Assembly (NCBI GenBank): GCA_948467735.1
Contig: CAOKFN010000011.1
Coordinates: 1 to 64,000, forward strand
Direction of reading: 5' to 3'
Source of the DNA: an uncultured bacterium
Lineage (GTDB): Bacteria > Bacillota > Clostridia > Lachnospirales > Lachnospiraceae
Length of the DNA: 64,000 nucleotides
Shown: positions 57,769 through 64,000 of the stretch, one piece after another
How the letters are laid out: every line of letters begins with the position of its first letter
Position numbering within the stretch: position 1 is the stretch's first letter
Program-made: the position numbers and the translations under genes
Notes under the pieces: generated by a model
Database searches by the model: none
What the model was told of the DNA's origin: nothing
What the model saw: the letters and a program-made list of their open reading frames with translations, nothing else

Positions 57769-60534
57769 TCAATCCGCAATATCAAAATCAATCGTTCTGT
57801 TAAACCGATCGCATCCGGCCACAACGATTCTTACCGGCATTCCCAGCTTATAGCTTTTTCCGGTTTTCTCCCCTGTCATTTCGCAGGTTTCTTCATTATA
57901 GTAAAAATAGTCTCCGGGCAGTCTGGACACATGTACCAGCCCCTCCACGGTATTGGGCAGTTCCACATAAATCCCCCAGCCTGTCACGCCTGAAATCACC
58001 CCGTCAAAGGCCTCTCCCACCCGCTTCTCCATGTATTCCACTTTTTTCAGCTTGTCGGTTTCCCTCTCCGCCTCATCCGCACGGCGTTCCGTCTCGGAAG
58101 AATGCTTCGCGACCTCCGGCAGTATGCTTCGGTAGTGCTCCATACGCTCTTCCCCAAGCCTCCCCCGCAGCTGTTCCTTTATGATTCTATGAATCTGCAG
58201 GTCCGGATATCTGCGGATGGGAGAGGTAAAATGGCAGTAATACCCGCAGGCCAGCCCAAAATGGCCGGTACATTCCATACTGTACTTCGCCTGCTTCATG
58301 CTCCGCAGAGCCATACGACTGATCATGGGTTCCTCCGGGGTGCCCGCAATTTTCGCCAGCAGCTTCTGGAATTCTTTCGGATGAATCTCCCCGGGCTGCT
58401 TTGGGGCTTTCTTTTTCTGTCCGGCGGCCCCTCCCATATGCTGGGCCTTCATATAGTATCCGAAATTATTGATAAACGCGGAGAGCTTCTGAATGCGCTC
58501 CCCGTCGGGCACGTCATGGACACGATATACAAAGGGCGCCTCCATCCAATAAAAATGCTGGGCCACCGTCTCGTTTGCCGCCAGCATGAAATCCTCAATG
58601 ATATCCGTGGCAGTATTGCGCTCATAAGGCCTGATGTCAATGGGATGTCCTTCCTTATCCAAATATATCCTGCATTCCGGGAAATCAAAATCTATGGAGC
58701 CGCGCCTGCGCCTCTTGGCGCGAAGAACCGCCGCCAGCTTTTCCATCTCCTGAAACATGGGCAGGAGCTCCCGATACCGCTCATAATTTTCATCCCGCTC
58801 CACAAGATTTTCCGTGGAGGGTTTCTCTGCCACGGAACGGTCTTCTTTTATAGAACACTCCTCTTCCATGGAACGCTTTCCTTCATTAGAATGCTCTTCT
58901 TCCATAGAATACCCTTCTTCCATGGAATGCTCCTCTTCCATGGAATGCTCTTCTTCCATAGAATGCTCCTCTTCCATGGAATGCTCCTCTTCCATAGAAT
59001 GCTCCTCTTCCATAGAATGCTCCTCTTCCATAGAATGCTCCTCTTCCATGGAATGCTCTTTTTCCACAAAAGGCTTTTCTTCCACGGAATGTTCCTTTCC
59101 CAATTCCAGCAGCTCTTTCACCACGGTATAAGACATCCGCTTGTCAACCCGAATCACAGATTCGCAGATTTCATAATCGGTAATTTCCCCGTTTAAATCC
59201 ACCGTCATAAGGCAGCTCAAAGCCAGCCTGTCCTCCCCTTCATTCAGGGAACAGATGCCGTTTGAAAGCGCGTGGGGCAGCATGGGAATCACTCTGTCCA
59301 CCAGATATACGCTGGTGCCCCGCTTATACGCCTCCCTGTCCAAAGCGGAATTCTCCTGTACATAATTGGTCACATCCGCAATGTGGACTCCCAGATGATA
59401 CTTCTGCCCGTCGAAAGAAACGCTGACCGCGTCGTCCAAATCCTTGGCGTCCTCTCCGTCAATCGTCACCATGGTCATATCCCGCAGATCCTTTCGCCCC
59501 GCCCTGTCGGCTTCGGACACCGTCTGAGCGGTTCTCCGGGCCTGATTCATGACCTTATCCGGGAATTCCACAGGCAGATCATACCCCCGCACAATGGACA
59601 TAATGTCCACCCCCGGATCATTCACATGCCCCAGAATCTCCACCACCTTACCCTCGGGGCTTCTTTTATCCGTGCCGTAATCCGTGATTTCCACCACCAC
59701 CTTGTGACCGCTCACGGCGCCCTTGGAGCGCTCCTTCGGCACAAAAATATCCTGCGGCAGTTTACCATTATCGGGAATCACAAAACCGTAATTGTCCCGG
59801 GACCGCTCGTAAGTTCCCACCACATGGGTTATCCCTCTGGCTATAATCCGTATGATCTGGGCTTCCTGCCGTTTCCCCGTATTTTCCGGCAGAAGCGCCG
59901 CCTCCACAATGTCTTTGTGAAACGCTCCGCCCAGCTTATCTTCCGGGATAAACAAATCCTCTTCCCGTCCCTCGATTTCCACAAAGCCAAACCCCTTTGC
60001 ATTGCTGATAAAGGTCCCTGTCAGCAGCTGTCCGTTGGATTTCTGGTATTTTCCTTTGACCGTGAGCATCAGCTGGCCCTCTGCCAAAAGCTCCCGCAGA
60101 ATCTCCCGGAATTCCTCCCTATCCTCCTTGGATACCTGCATAAAAGCCGCCAATTCCTTCTCCTTCATCGGCACATATATGGGATCATGCACCAAATCGC
60201 AGATCACCTTTTTTCTGGCGGCTCTGGAACGCGGTTCTTCCTGCCGCTCCTCTTTCATGGAGCACTCTTTTTCCATGGAATATTCTTTTTCCATGGAATG
60301 CTCTTCTTCCATGGAATACTCTTCTTTCATGAATCGCTCTTTTTTCTTGGAATATTCATCTTCCGCGAATCGCTCCTTTTTCTTGGGATATTCATCTTCC
60401 GCGAATCGCTCCTTTTTTTTAGGATATTCATCTTCCGCGAATCGCTCTTTTTTCTTGGAATACTTTTCTTTCGTGAAACGCTCTTTTTTCTTAGAATACT
60501 TTTCTTTCGTAAAATGCTTTTCTTTCATCGTCAT
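57769..60534 (-). CDS. rnr: Ribonuclease R with two hexapeptide arrays
   Basis: RNase R is a processive 3'-5' exonuclease that degrades structured RNA and acts with tmRNA. The 921-aa protein has an array of 16 hexads (residues 3-98), a winged helix (about 103-165), cold-shock domains (about 170-330), the RNB catalytic domain with DGEDAKDLDDAV, and an S1 domain (about 835-920). A second array of 16 hexads (residues 481-576) sits inside the RNB domain, between SYTVVKELLEL and RYRELLPMFQEMEKL, where ordinary RNase R has only a short loop. The two arrays account for about 192 residues beyond the usual 700-750. The catalytic residues appear intact. Confidence 0.95.
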   Translation of the reverse strand: MTMKEKHFTKEKYSKKKERFTKEKYSKKKERFAEDEYPKKKERFAEDEYPKKKERFAEDEYSKKKERFMKEEYSMEEEHSMEKEYSMEKECSMKEERQEEPRSRAARKKVICDLVHDPIYVPMKEKELAAFMQVSKEDREEFREILRELLAEGQLMLTVKGKYQKSNGQLLTGTFISNAKGFGFVEIEGREEDLFIPEDKLGGAFHKDIVEAALLPENTGKRQEAQIIRIIARGITHVVGTYERSRDNYGFVIPDNGKLPQDIFVPKERSKGAVSGHKVVVEITDYGTDKRSPEGKVVEILGHVNDPGVDIMSIVRGYDLPVEFPDKVMNQARRTAQTVSEADRAGRKDLRDMTMVTIDGEDAKDLDDAVSVSFDGQKYHLGVHIADVTNYVQENSALDREAYKRGTSVYLVDRVIPMLPHALSNGICSLNEGEDRLALSCLMTVDLNGEITDYEICESVIRVDKRMSYTVVKELLELGKEHSVEEKPFVEKEHSMEEEHSMEEEHSMEEEHSMEEEHSMEEEHSMEEEHSMEEEHSMEEGYSMEEEHSNEGKRSMEEECSIKEDRSVAEKPSTENLVERDENYERYRELLPMFQEMEKLAAVLRAKRRRRGSIDFDFPECRIYLDKEGHPIDIRPYERNTATDIIEDFMLAANETVAQHFYWMEAPFVYRVHDVPDGERIQKLSAFINNFGYYMKAQHMGGAAGQKKKAPKQPGEIHPKEFQKLLAKIAGTPEEPMISRMALRSMKQAKYSMECTGHFGLACGYYCHFTSPIRRYPDLQIHRIIKEQLRGRLGEERMEHYRSILPEVAKHSSETERRADEAERETDKLKKVEYMEKRVGEAFDGVISGVTGWGIYVELPNTVEGLVHVSRLPGDYFYYNEETCEMTGEKTGKSYKLGMPVRIVVAGCDRFNRTIDFDIAD
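58807..59094 (-). repeat. 18-bp tandem repeat, 16 copies, inside the RNB domain of rnr
   Basis: Eight consecutive copies encode EHSMEE exactly; the flanking ones are degenerate (EHSVEE and KPFVEK on one side; GYSMEE, EHSNEG, KRSMEE, ECSIKE, DRSVAE and KPSTEN on the other). Centre copies differ mainly by ATG/ATA on the plus strand. The unit core TTCCATGGAA is a palindrome. Central identity and decayed edges indicate slippage-type growth. Confidence 0.95.
60241..60528 (-). repeat. 18-bp tandem repeat, 16 copies, at the rnr N-terminus
   Basis: Sixteen hexads follow the first two residues: alternating basic KKKERF and acidic AEDEYP/TKEKYS types, then MKEEYS, MEEEHS, MEKEYS, MEKECS, MKEERQ. The alternation gives a 36-bp higher-order period. 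The last hexads approach the EHSMEE type of the internal array. Confidence 0.92.
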
Positions 60535-60675
60535 ATCTATCTGCAGACTCCTCTTTTTCCATGCACATAAAAACCAAAGCGCTTTTCCCGTCTCCGGAAC
60601 CTGACACGGGAAATCATTCGACAGCGGACTATATTCGACAATACACGGTTATCGGCTGTAGAATGCATTTGATAA

Positions 60676-60708
60676 CAAAAAACACTCTTGCAATCCTACA
60701 AGAGTGTC
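60676..60708 (-). terminator. Intrinsic terminator between secG and rnr
   Basis: ACACTCTTG (60682-60690) and CAAGAGTGT (60699-60707) form a perfect stem, followed by TTTTT on the minus strand. It follows secG by 15 bp, so rnr must have its own promoter or depend on read-through. Confidence 0.9.
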
Positions 60709-60722
60709 TCCCCAAAATGTAT

Positions 60723-60962
60723 TTATAATACATTCAGATTCAGTATTACCGCAAGAACCATAAACAAGACCGCCAAAACCTTGGTGAGCTTCACCAGAAG
60801 CCCCTCCATGGAACGTCCTTTATTCTTGCCCCAATAGGTCTCCGTCGTTCCGCTGATTGCTCCCAAGCCCGCGGACTTGCCCTCCTGCATCAATACCAAC
60901 ACTACAAGTGCGATACAAACCACTATAAAAAGAATTGTGAGTATTATCCTTACCGCTCCCAT
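60723..60962 (-). CDS. secG: Preprotein translocase subunit SecG
   Basis: SecG is the small third subunit of the SecYEG channel. The 79-aa protein has two membrane helices (about 4-24 and 57-75) with the conserved loop LVLMQEGKSAGLGAISGTTE. ATG 60962 has AGGAGGTG upstream and is preferred over 60983. It leads the secG-rnr-smpB-ssrA row found throughout Firmicutes. Confidence 0.95.
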   Translation of the reverse strand: MGAVRIILTILFIVVCIALVVLVLMQEGKSAGLGAISGTTETYWGKNKGRSMEGLLVKLTKVLAVLFMVLAVILNLNVL

Positions 60963-61138
60963 TTCCACACCTCCTAATGTCAAGCACGTCCTATTTTACC
61001 ACATATTTGCAGGAAATGCAATAAAATTTTATTTTTGCGCGGCGTTTTCCGAAACATTTCCGCAGGGGCAGGAACGGCGGCGTCTCATCTTCACCGCCAA
61101 GCTTCCCATCCTCGAATGCGAAACCGCTGACCTTTCGA

Positions 61139-62701
61139 TTAACGCAGCAGTATCGATTCGGACAGCCCCTCAGTTCCGTGCCCTGTCCGGACCGTTCCAT
61201 GCCGCGGCACGGCCTCTTTTGCCTGCGCTTTGAATTTTGCCGTCTCTTTTGCCGCCTGAGGAATGGCGATATTGGTGCCCGCCCCCGCCACGCAGCCTCC
61301 CGGGCATGCCATTCCTTCTATCAGACATCCGTTCTTCTTCCCCGCCTTGGCCAGAAGAAGCATTTTCCTGCACTCCGCCAGCCCTTCCGCATGCTCGATC
61401 TTTACCTCCGTGCCGGGATAATATGCCTTGACGCAGTCCTCTATGGCGCTGGCCACGCCCCCCGCCACGCCGTAGCCGCGCCCTGCGCCGGACGCGTCCT
61501 CCATCTTATCCATGGCCTTGATTTCCTCCAGCAGAATGCCCTTTGCCTCAAACATTCCCGCCAGCTCCTCAAAGGTAATGACAAAATCCACATCCGAACG
61601 CACCGTCCTGCGGCTGGCTTCCAGCTTTTTGGAGGCGCAGGGCCCGATAAACACCACCAAGGCCTCCGGATGCTCCCGCTTAATAATTCTGGCCGTCGCC
61701 ACCATGGGCGTCAGTTCATTGCTGATTTTGTCAATGGTTTCCGGAAAAAGGTGCTTGGCCATAACGGCCCATGAAGGACAGCAGGAAGTCAGGGCGAACG
61801 CCTGCTTTCCCGAGGCGACCTCCTCCACATAATGAGCCGCCTCCGCCATACAGCCCAGATCCGCCCCCATGGCCGTCTCATACACATCCGCAAATCCCAG
61901 CTCCTTCAAGGCGGTTTTAAACATTTCCGGCGTCACCTTCGGCCCAAACTGCCCCGCGAAAGCCGGCGCCGCCTGCGCAATGACTGTCCTGCCGGACTGC
62001 ATGGCGCGAATCAGCTGAAATATCTGGGATTTATCCGCAATCGCCCCAAAAGGACAGCTCACCATGCACTGGCCGCAGGAGACGCAGATTTCGCTGTCAA
62101 TATAGGCCCGCCCGAATCTATCGGACTTGATAGCGTTGACGCCGCAGGCCGTCTTACAGGGACGCTGCTTGTGGCAGATGGCGTCATAGGGACATACCTC
62201 TCTGCATTTCCCGCACTTCACACATTTTTCCTGATCAATCACGGATTTCCCGTCCTTCATGGAAATCGCGCCCTTGGGACATACGCTGTGACAGGGATGG
62301 GCCGCGCAGCCCATGCAGGAATTCGTGACCTCATAGCGGTTTTCAGGACATGCGTTGCAGGCGGAGGGAATCACCTGCATCAAAGGCGGCTCATAATATT
62401 TCTCATCAATATTGCTTTCCTCCAGCCCCTGCGTCAGATGGCCCGGCCGCTCCCTGTTTTCCGGCCGCAGGCTCATGCCCATGGCCAGACGGATGCGCTC
62501 CCGGATAATCGCCCGATCCCGATATACGCTCTCCCAGTGGAGGGGCTCTTCATAATCCACGATTTTGTAGGGAAGCGCCTCCATATCATCCTTTAGGTTC
62601 TCCGAAGTGTAGGCAAGGTTCGCAACCTCCCGAAACACCCGCCTCCTGCGCTCCCTGACCGGAGTATCGATTCCTCTCATATTGCTCATGGCTCTGCTCA
62701 T
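61139..62701 (-). CDS. [FeFe]-hydrogenase-like protein with 4Fe-4S ferredoxin domains
   Basis: The 520-aa protein has a Cys-rich N-terminal region (CNACPENRYEVTNSCMGC and several CxxCxxCxxxC ferredoxin motifs such as CVKCGKCREVCP and CVSCGQCMVSCP), then the H-cluster domain with L1 TSCCPSW, L2 GPCASKK and L3 EGMACPGGCVAGAG. The cysteines that bind the H cluster are present. L2 differs from the canonical MPCxxKKxE of bidirectional enzymes (Gly for Met), which suggests a divergent, perhaps sensory or monomeric, hydrogenase group. The start is uncertain: 62701, 62689 or TTG 62713. No maturation genes are in the window. Confidence 0.88.
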   Translation of the reverse strand: MSRAMSNMRGIDTPVRERRRRVFREVANLAYTSENLKDDMEALPYKIVDYEEPLHWESVYRDRAIIRERIRLAMGMSLRPENRERPGHLTQGLEESNIDEKYYEPPLMQVIPSACNACPENRYEVTNSCMGCAAHPCHSVCPKGAISMKDGKSVIDQEKCVKCGKCREVCPYDAICHKQRPCKTACGVNAIKSDRFGRAYIDSEICVSCGQCMVSCPFGAIADKSQIFQLIRAMQSGRTVIAQAAPAFAGQFGPKVTPEMFKTALKELGFADVYETAMGADLGCMAEAAHYVEEVASGKQAFALTSCCPSWAVMAKHLFPETIDKISNELTPMVATARIIKREHPEALVVFIGPCASKKLEASRRTVRSDVDFVITFEELAGMFEAKGILLEEIKAMDKMEDASGAGRGYGVAGGVASAIEDCVKAYYPGTEVKIEHAEGLAECRKMLLLAKAGKKNGCLIEGMACPGGCVAGAGTNIAIPQAAKETAKFKAQAKEAVPRHGTVRTGHGTEGLSESILLR

Positions 62702-62748
62702 CTCCCTGCTCAATGATAATTTGTATCACACCCTGCCCATATGGCGGC

Positions 62749-63882
62749 TTACCAAATCATAAAATCCCGATCCAGCAGCCGAAGCACCGCCTCCAGAAGA
62801 AAATAATCGCCGTAAATAATCGGCACCTCCCGATCCTCCGCCCTGTGATATCTGGCGGAACCGGCCGTGGTAATGCCGTCCTCCTCCACATTCCAGTTGC
62901 AGAAGCCCTCCGTAATCTTATGCAGCAGCCGAAGCGCCGGGTTCACATAAAGCTTCTTCTCATATTCCCCCACATGCTCCGACAGCTCCAAAAGCCCGCA
63001 GGCCGCGCACACCGCCGCCGTATTGTCGTAATAGACCGGCTCCGCAGGCGCACGGAAATCTATCACCACCTGATAATCATCCGCCGCGGCATTGGCAATA
63101 AAATAATGGGCGGTGCGCTTTGCCGCGTCCAGATACTCCTGCCTGCCCGTATAACGGTAGGACAGGCTCATGCCGTAAATGGCCCATGCCAGTCCCCTTG
63201 TCCATGAGGAGCCTTCCCCATATCCCTGTCCGCCGGGCTTTTCCAAAACCTCCCCCGTCTCAGGGTCAAACTTCACAATATGATTGCTGGATCCGTCGGG
63301 CCGCAGAATTTCCTTCAATGCCGTATCCGCATGGGCCATGGCAAGCTGCTTCCACGCGGGACTGCCGCCCTCCTCGCTGCCCCAGTACAAGAGCGGCAGA
63401 TTCATCAGGCAGTCCACAATGGCAGCGCTCTCGCCGGGAGTGTTCCACGCCCGGAAATAATTTCCCGCAGGCTGAAAACGGCTCGCCAGAAGCGCCGCCG
63501 CATGAAGCCCCCTCCTCTTTGCCTCCTCGTCCTTCTTCAATCGATAATGGGCGGCCGACGTATGCAGCCACATAAATCCCAAATCGTGATCCACATGCTG
63601 ATACTCCTCCAGCGCCTTATCCAGACGCTTTTCCAGCCCCTCGGCGCTTTCCGCATATTTCTCCTCCCCCGTGGCATGATACATCTGCCACAGCATCCCC
63701 GCCCAGAAGCTGTTGGTCCACCACGTCAAATGCTCCTCCCCCATGTCCTGATACCGTCCCTCCACGGGGATATAGGGCATCTTGGAGCCGATTCTGTCGC
63801 ACTCTGCGGAAAGCTTCTTCTCTATCAGAGCAAAAATTTCCTCCGCCCACTTTACTTCCTTTTCAGCTATATGATACCTCAT
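62749..63882 (-). CDS. Glycoside hydrolase family 88 protein (unsaturated glucuronyl/galacturonyl hydrolase)
   Basis: The 377-aa protein matches the GH88 (alpha/alpha)6 barrel: LTWWTNSFWAGMLW, HVDHDLGFM with the catalytic-type Asp, SSWTRGLAWAIYG, YYDNTAAVCAACGLLEL and a C-terminal GDYFLLEAVLRL. These enzymes hydrate and split unsaturated uronic acids released by lyases from pectin or host glycosaminoglycans, acting in the cytoplasm since no signal peptide is seen. ATG 63882 follows GGGAGGAAGG. It lies 48 bp upstream of the hydrogenase gene but is not an obvious functional partner. Confidence 0.93.
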   Translation of the reverse strand: MRYHIAEKEVKWAEEIFALIEKKLSAECDRIGSKMPYIPVEGRYQDMGEEHLTWWTNSFWAGMLWQMYHATGEEKYAESAEGLEKRLDKALEEYQHVDHDLGFMWLHTSAAHYRLKKDEEAKRRGLHAAALLASRFQPAGNYFRAWNTPGESAAIVDCLMNLPLLYWGSEEGGSPAWKQLAMAHADTALKEILRPDGSSNHIVKFDPETGEVLEKPGGQGYGEGSSWTRGLAWAIYGMSLSYRYTGRQEYLDAAKRTAHYFIANAAADDYQVVIDFRAPAEPVYYDNTAAVCAACGLLELSEHVGEYEKKLYVNPALRLLHKITEGFCNWNVEEDGITTAGSARYHRAEDREVPIIYGDYFLLEAVLRLLDRDFMIW

Positions 63883-64000
63883 TTCCTTCCTCCCTGTCAC
63901 CATCCAATCAAATATCTCGCAGCTCTCCTTCGCCGCATTCGCCAAGCCTATTTATAATTCATGACAATCCACATCCTATTTCGTAATCACCGCCCCGAGC

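Noticed and set aside
58807..59094. Possible CRISPR array or intergenic repeat
   Set aside because: The repeat is 18 bp, in frame and without spacers; it is a coding minisatellite.
58102..59196. 364-codon open frame on the plus strand with HGMLLFH repeats
   Set aside because: Antisense to the repeat array of rnr; its repeat is the mirror of the EHSMEE unit.
59272..60570. 432-codon plus-strand open frame
   Set aside because: Antisense to rnr, whose domains and order in the secG-rnr-smpB cluster are clear.
63883..64000. Possible end of a further minus-strand gene
   Set aside because: The segment could encode a short C-terminus (LGAVITK and stop), but too little is in the window to support a gene.

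Overview
The window looks like a chromosomal segment of an endospore-forming member of the Clostridia, most likely Lachnospiraceae. The evidence is a PolC-type replicase, sporulation genes (sigK, gpr, spoIIP), the Firmicute gene orders rpsT/gpr-spoIIP-lepA-hemW and secG-rnr-smpB-ssrA, HrcA/CIRCE control of groESL, an [FeFe]-hydrogenase, hexameric glutamate dehydrogenase, and families common in that group (DUF5688, DUF3842, DUF6512, YqeG). The species cannot be read from the sequence alone.

Layout. 1-4.3 kb is accessory DNA: a 32-bp tandem repeat, an unknown CDS, gene fragments, a divergent XRE regulator with palindromic sites, an Fe-S membrane protein/PadR/membrane-protein operon with a clear operator, and a KTR-type zinc-ribbon pseudogene of the kind carried by conjugative transposons. 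4.3-7 kb holds an exonuclease and an acyltransferase. 7-20.4 kb is a minus-strand housekeeping block: HD-domain protein, degenerate PilT-like ATPase, comM, dprA, ispG, polC and a MATE transporter. 20.6-28 kb carries sigK, hemW, lepA, spoIIP, gpr and rpsT. 28-36 kb has a TPM-domain protein, a zinc-ribbon membrane pair, mnmA and a BceAB-like ABC transporter. 36-48 kb holds metA, ligA, an rluF-like gene, an RNase H gene, a GGDEF sensor, gdhA, an SH3 protein, tRNA-Arg and a DUF5688 protein. 48-57 kb contains efp, an aroK-aroQ fusion, aroE, yqeG, an ECF S component behind an attenuator-like leader, groESL and tmRNA. 57-64 kb contains smpB, rnr, secG, an [FeFe]-hydrogenase and a GH88 enzyme.

How genes work together. 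aroE and the aroK-aroQ fusion give three shikimate-pathway activities. tmRNA, SmpB and RNase R form the trans-translation and RNA-decay pathway. Gpr, SpoIIP and SigK serve sporulation and germination. LepA, EF-P, S20, MnmA and the RluF-like enzyme serve translation.

The most unusual property is a high load of short tandem repeats, many in frame inside conserved enzymes. RNase R carries two separate 288-bp arrays of an 18-bp (hexapeptide) unit, one of them splitting its catalytic domain. The RNase H gene carries the same hexapeptide, and the acyltransferase N-terminus has the same 18-bp periodicity. PolC has seven copies of a 42-bp Gly/Gln-rich unit, and the groES-groEL spacer has three copies of a 52-bp unit. 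Two further candidates for undescribed biology are a multi-helix leader with an intrinsic terminator upstream of the ECF gene, and a recurrent GGAAC/GTTCC/GGAAC palindromic leader placed just before the ribosome-binding sites of aroE, dprA and the ABC permease.
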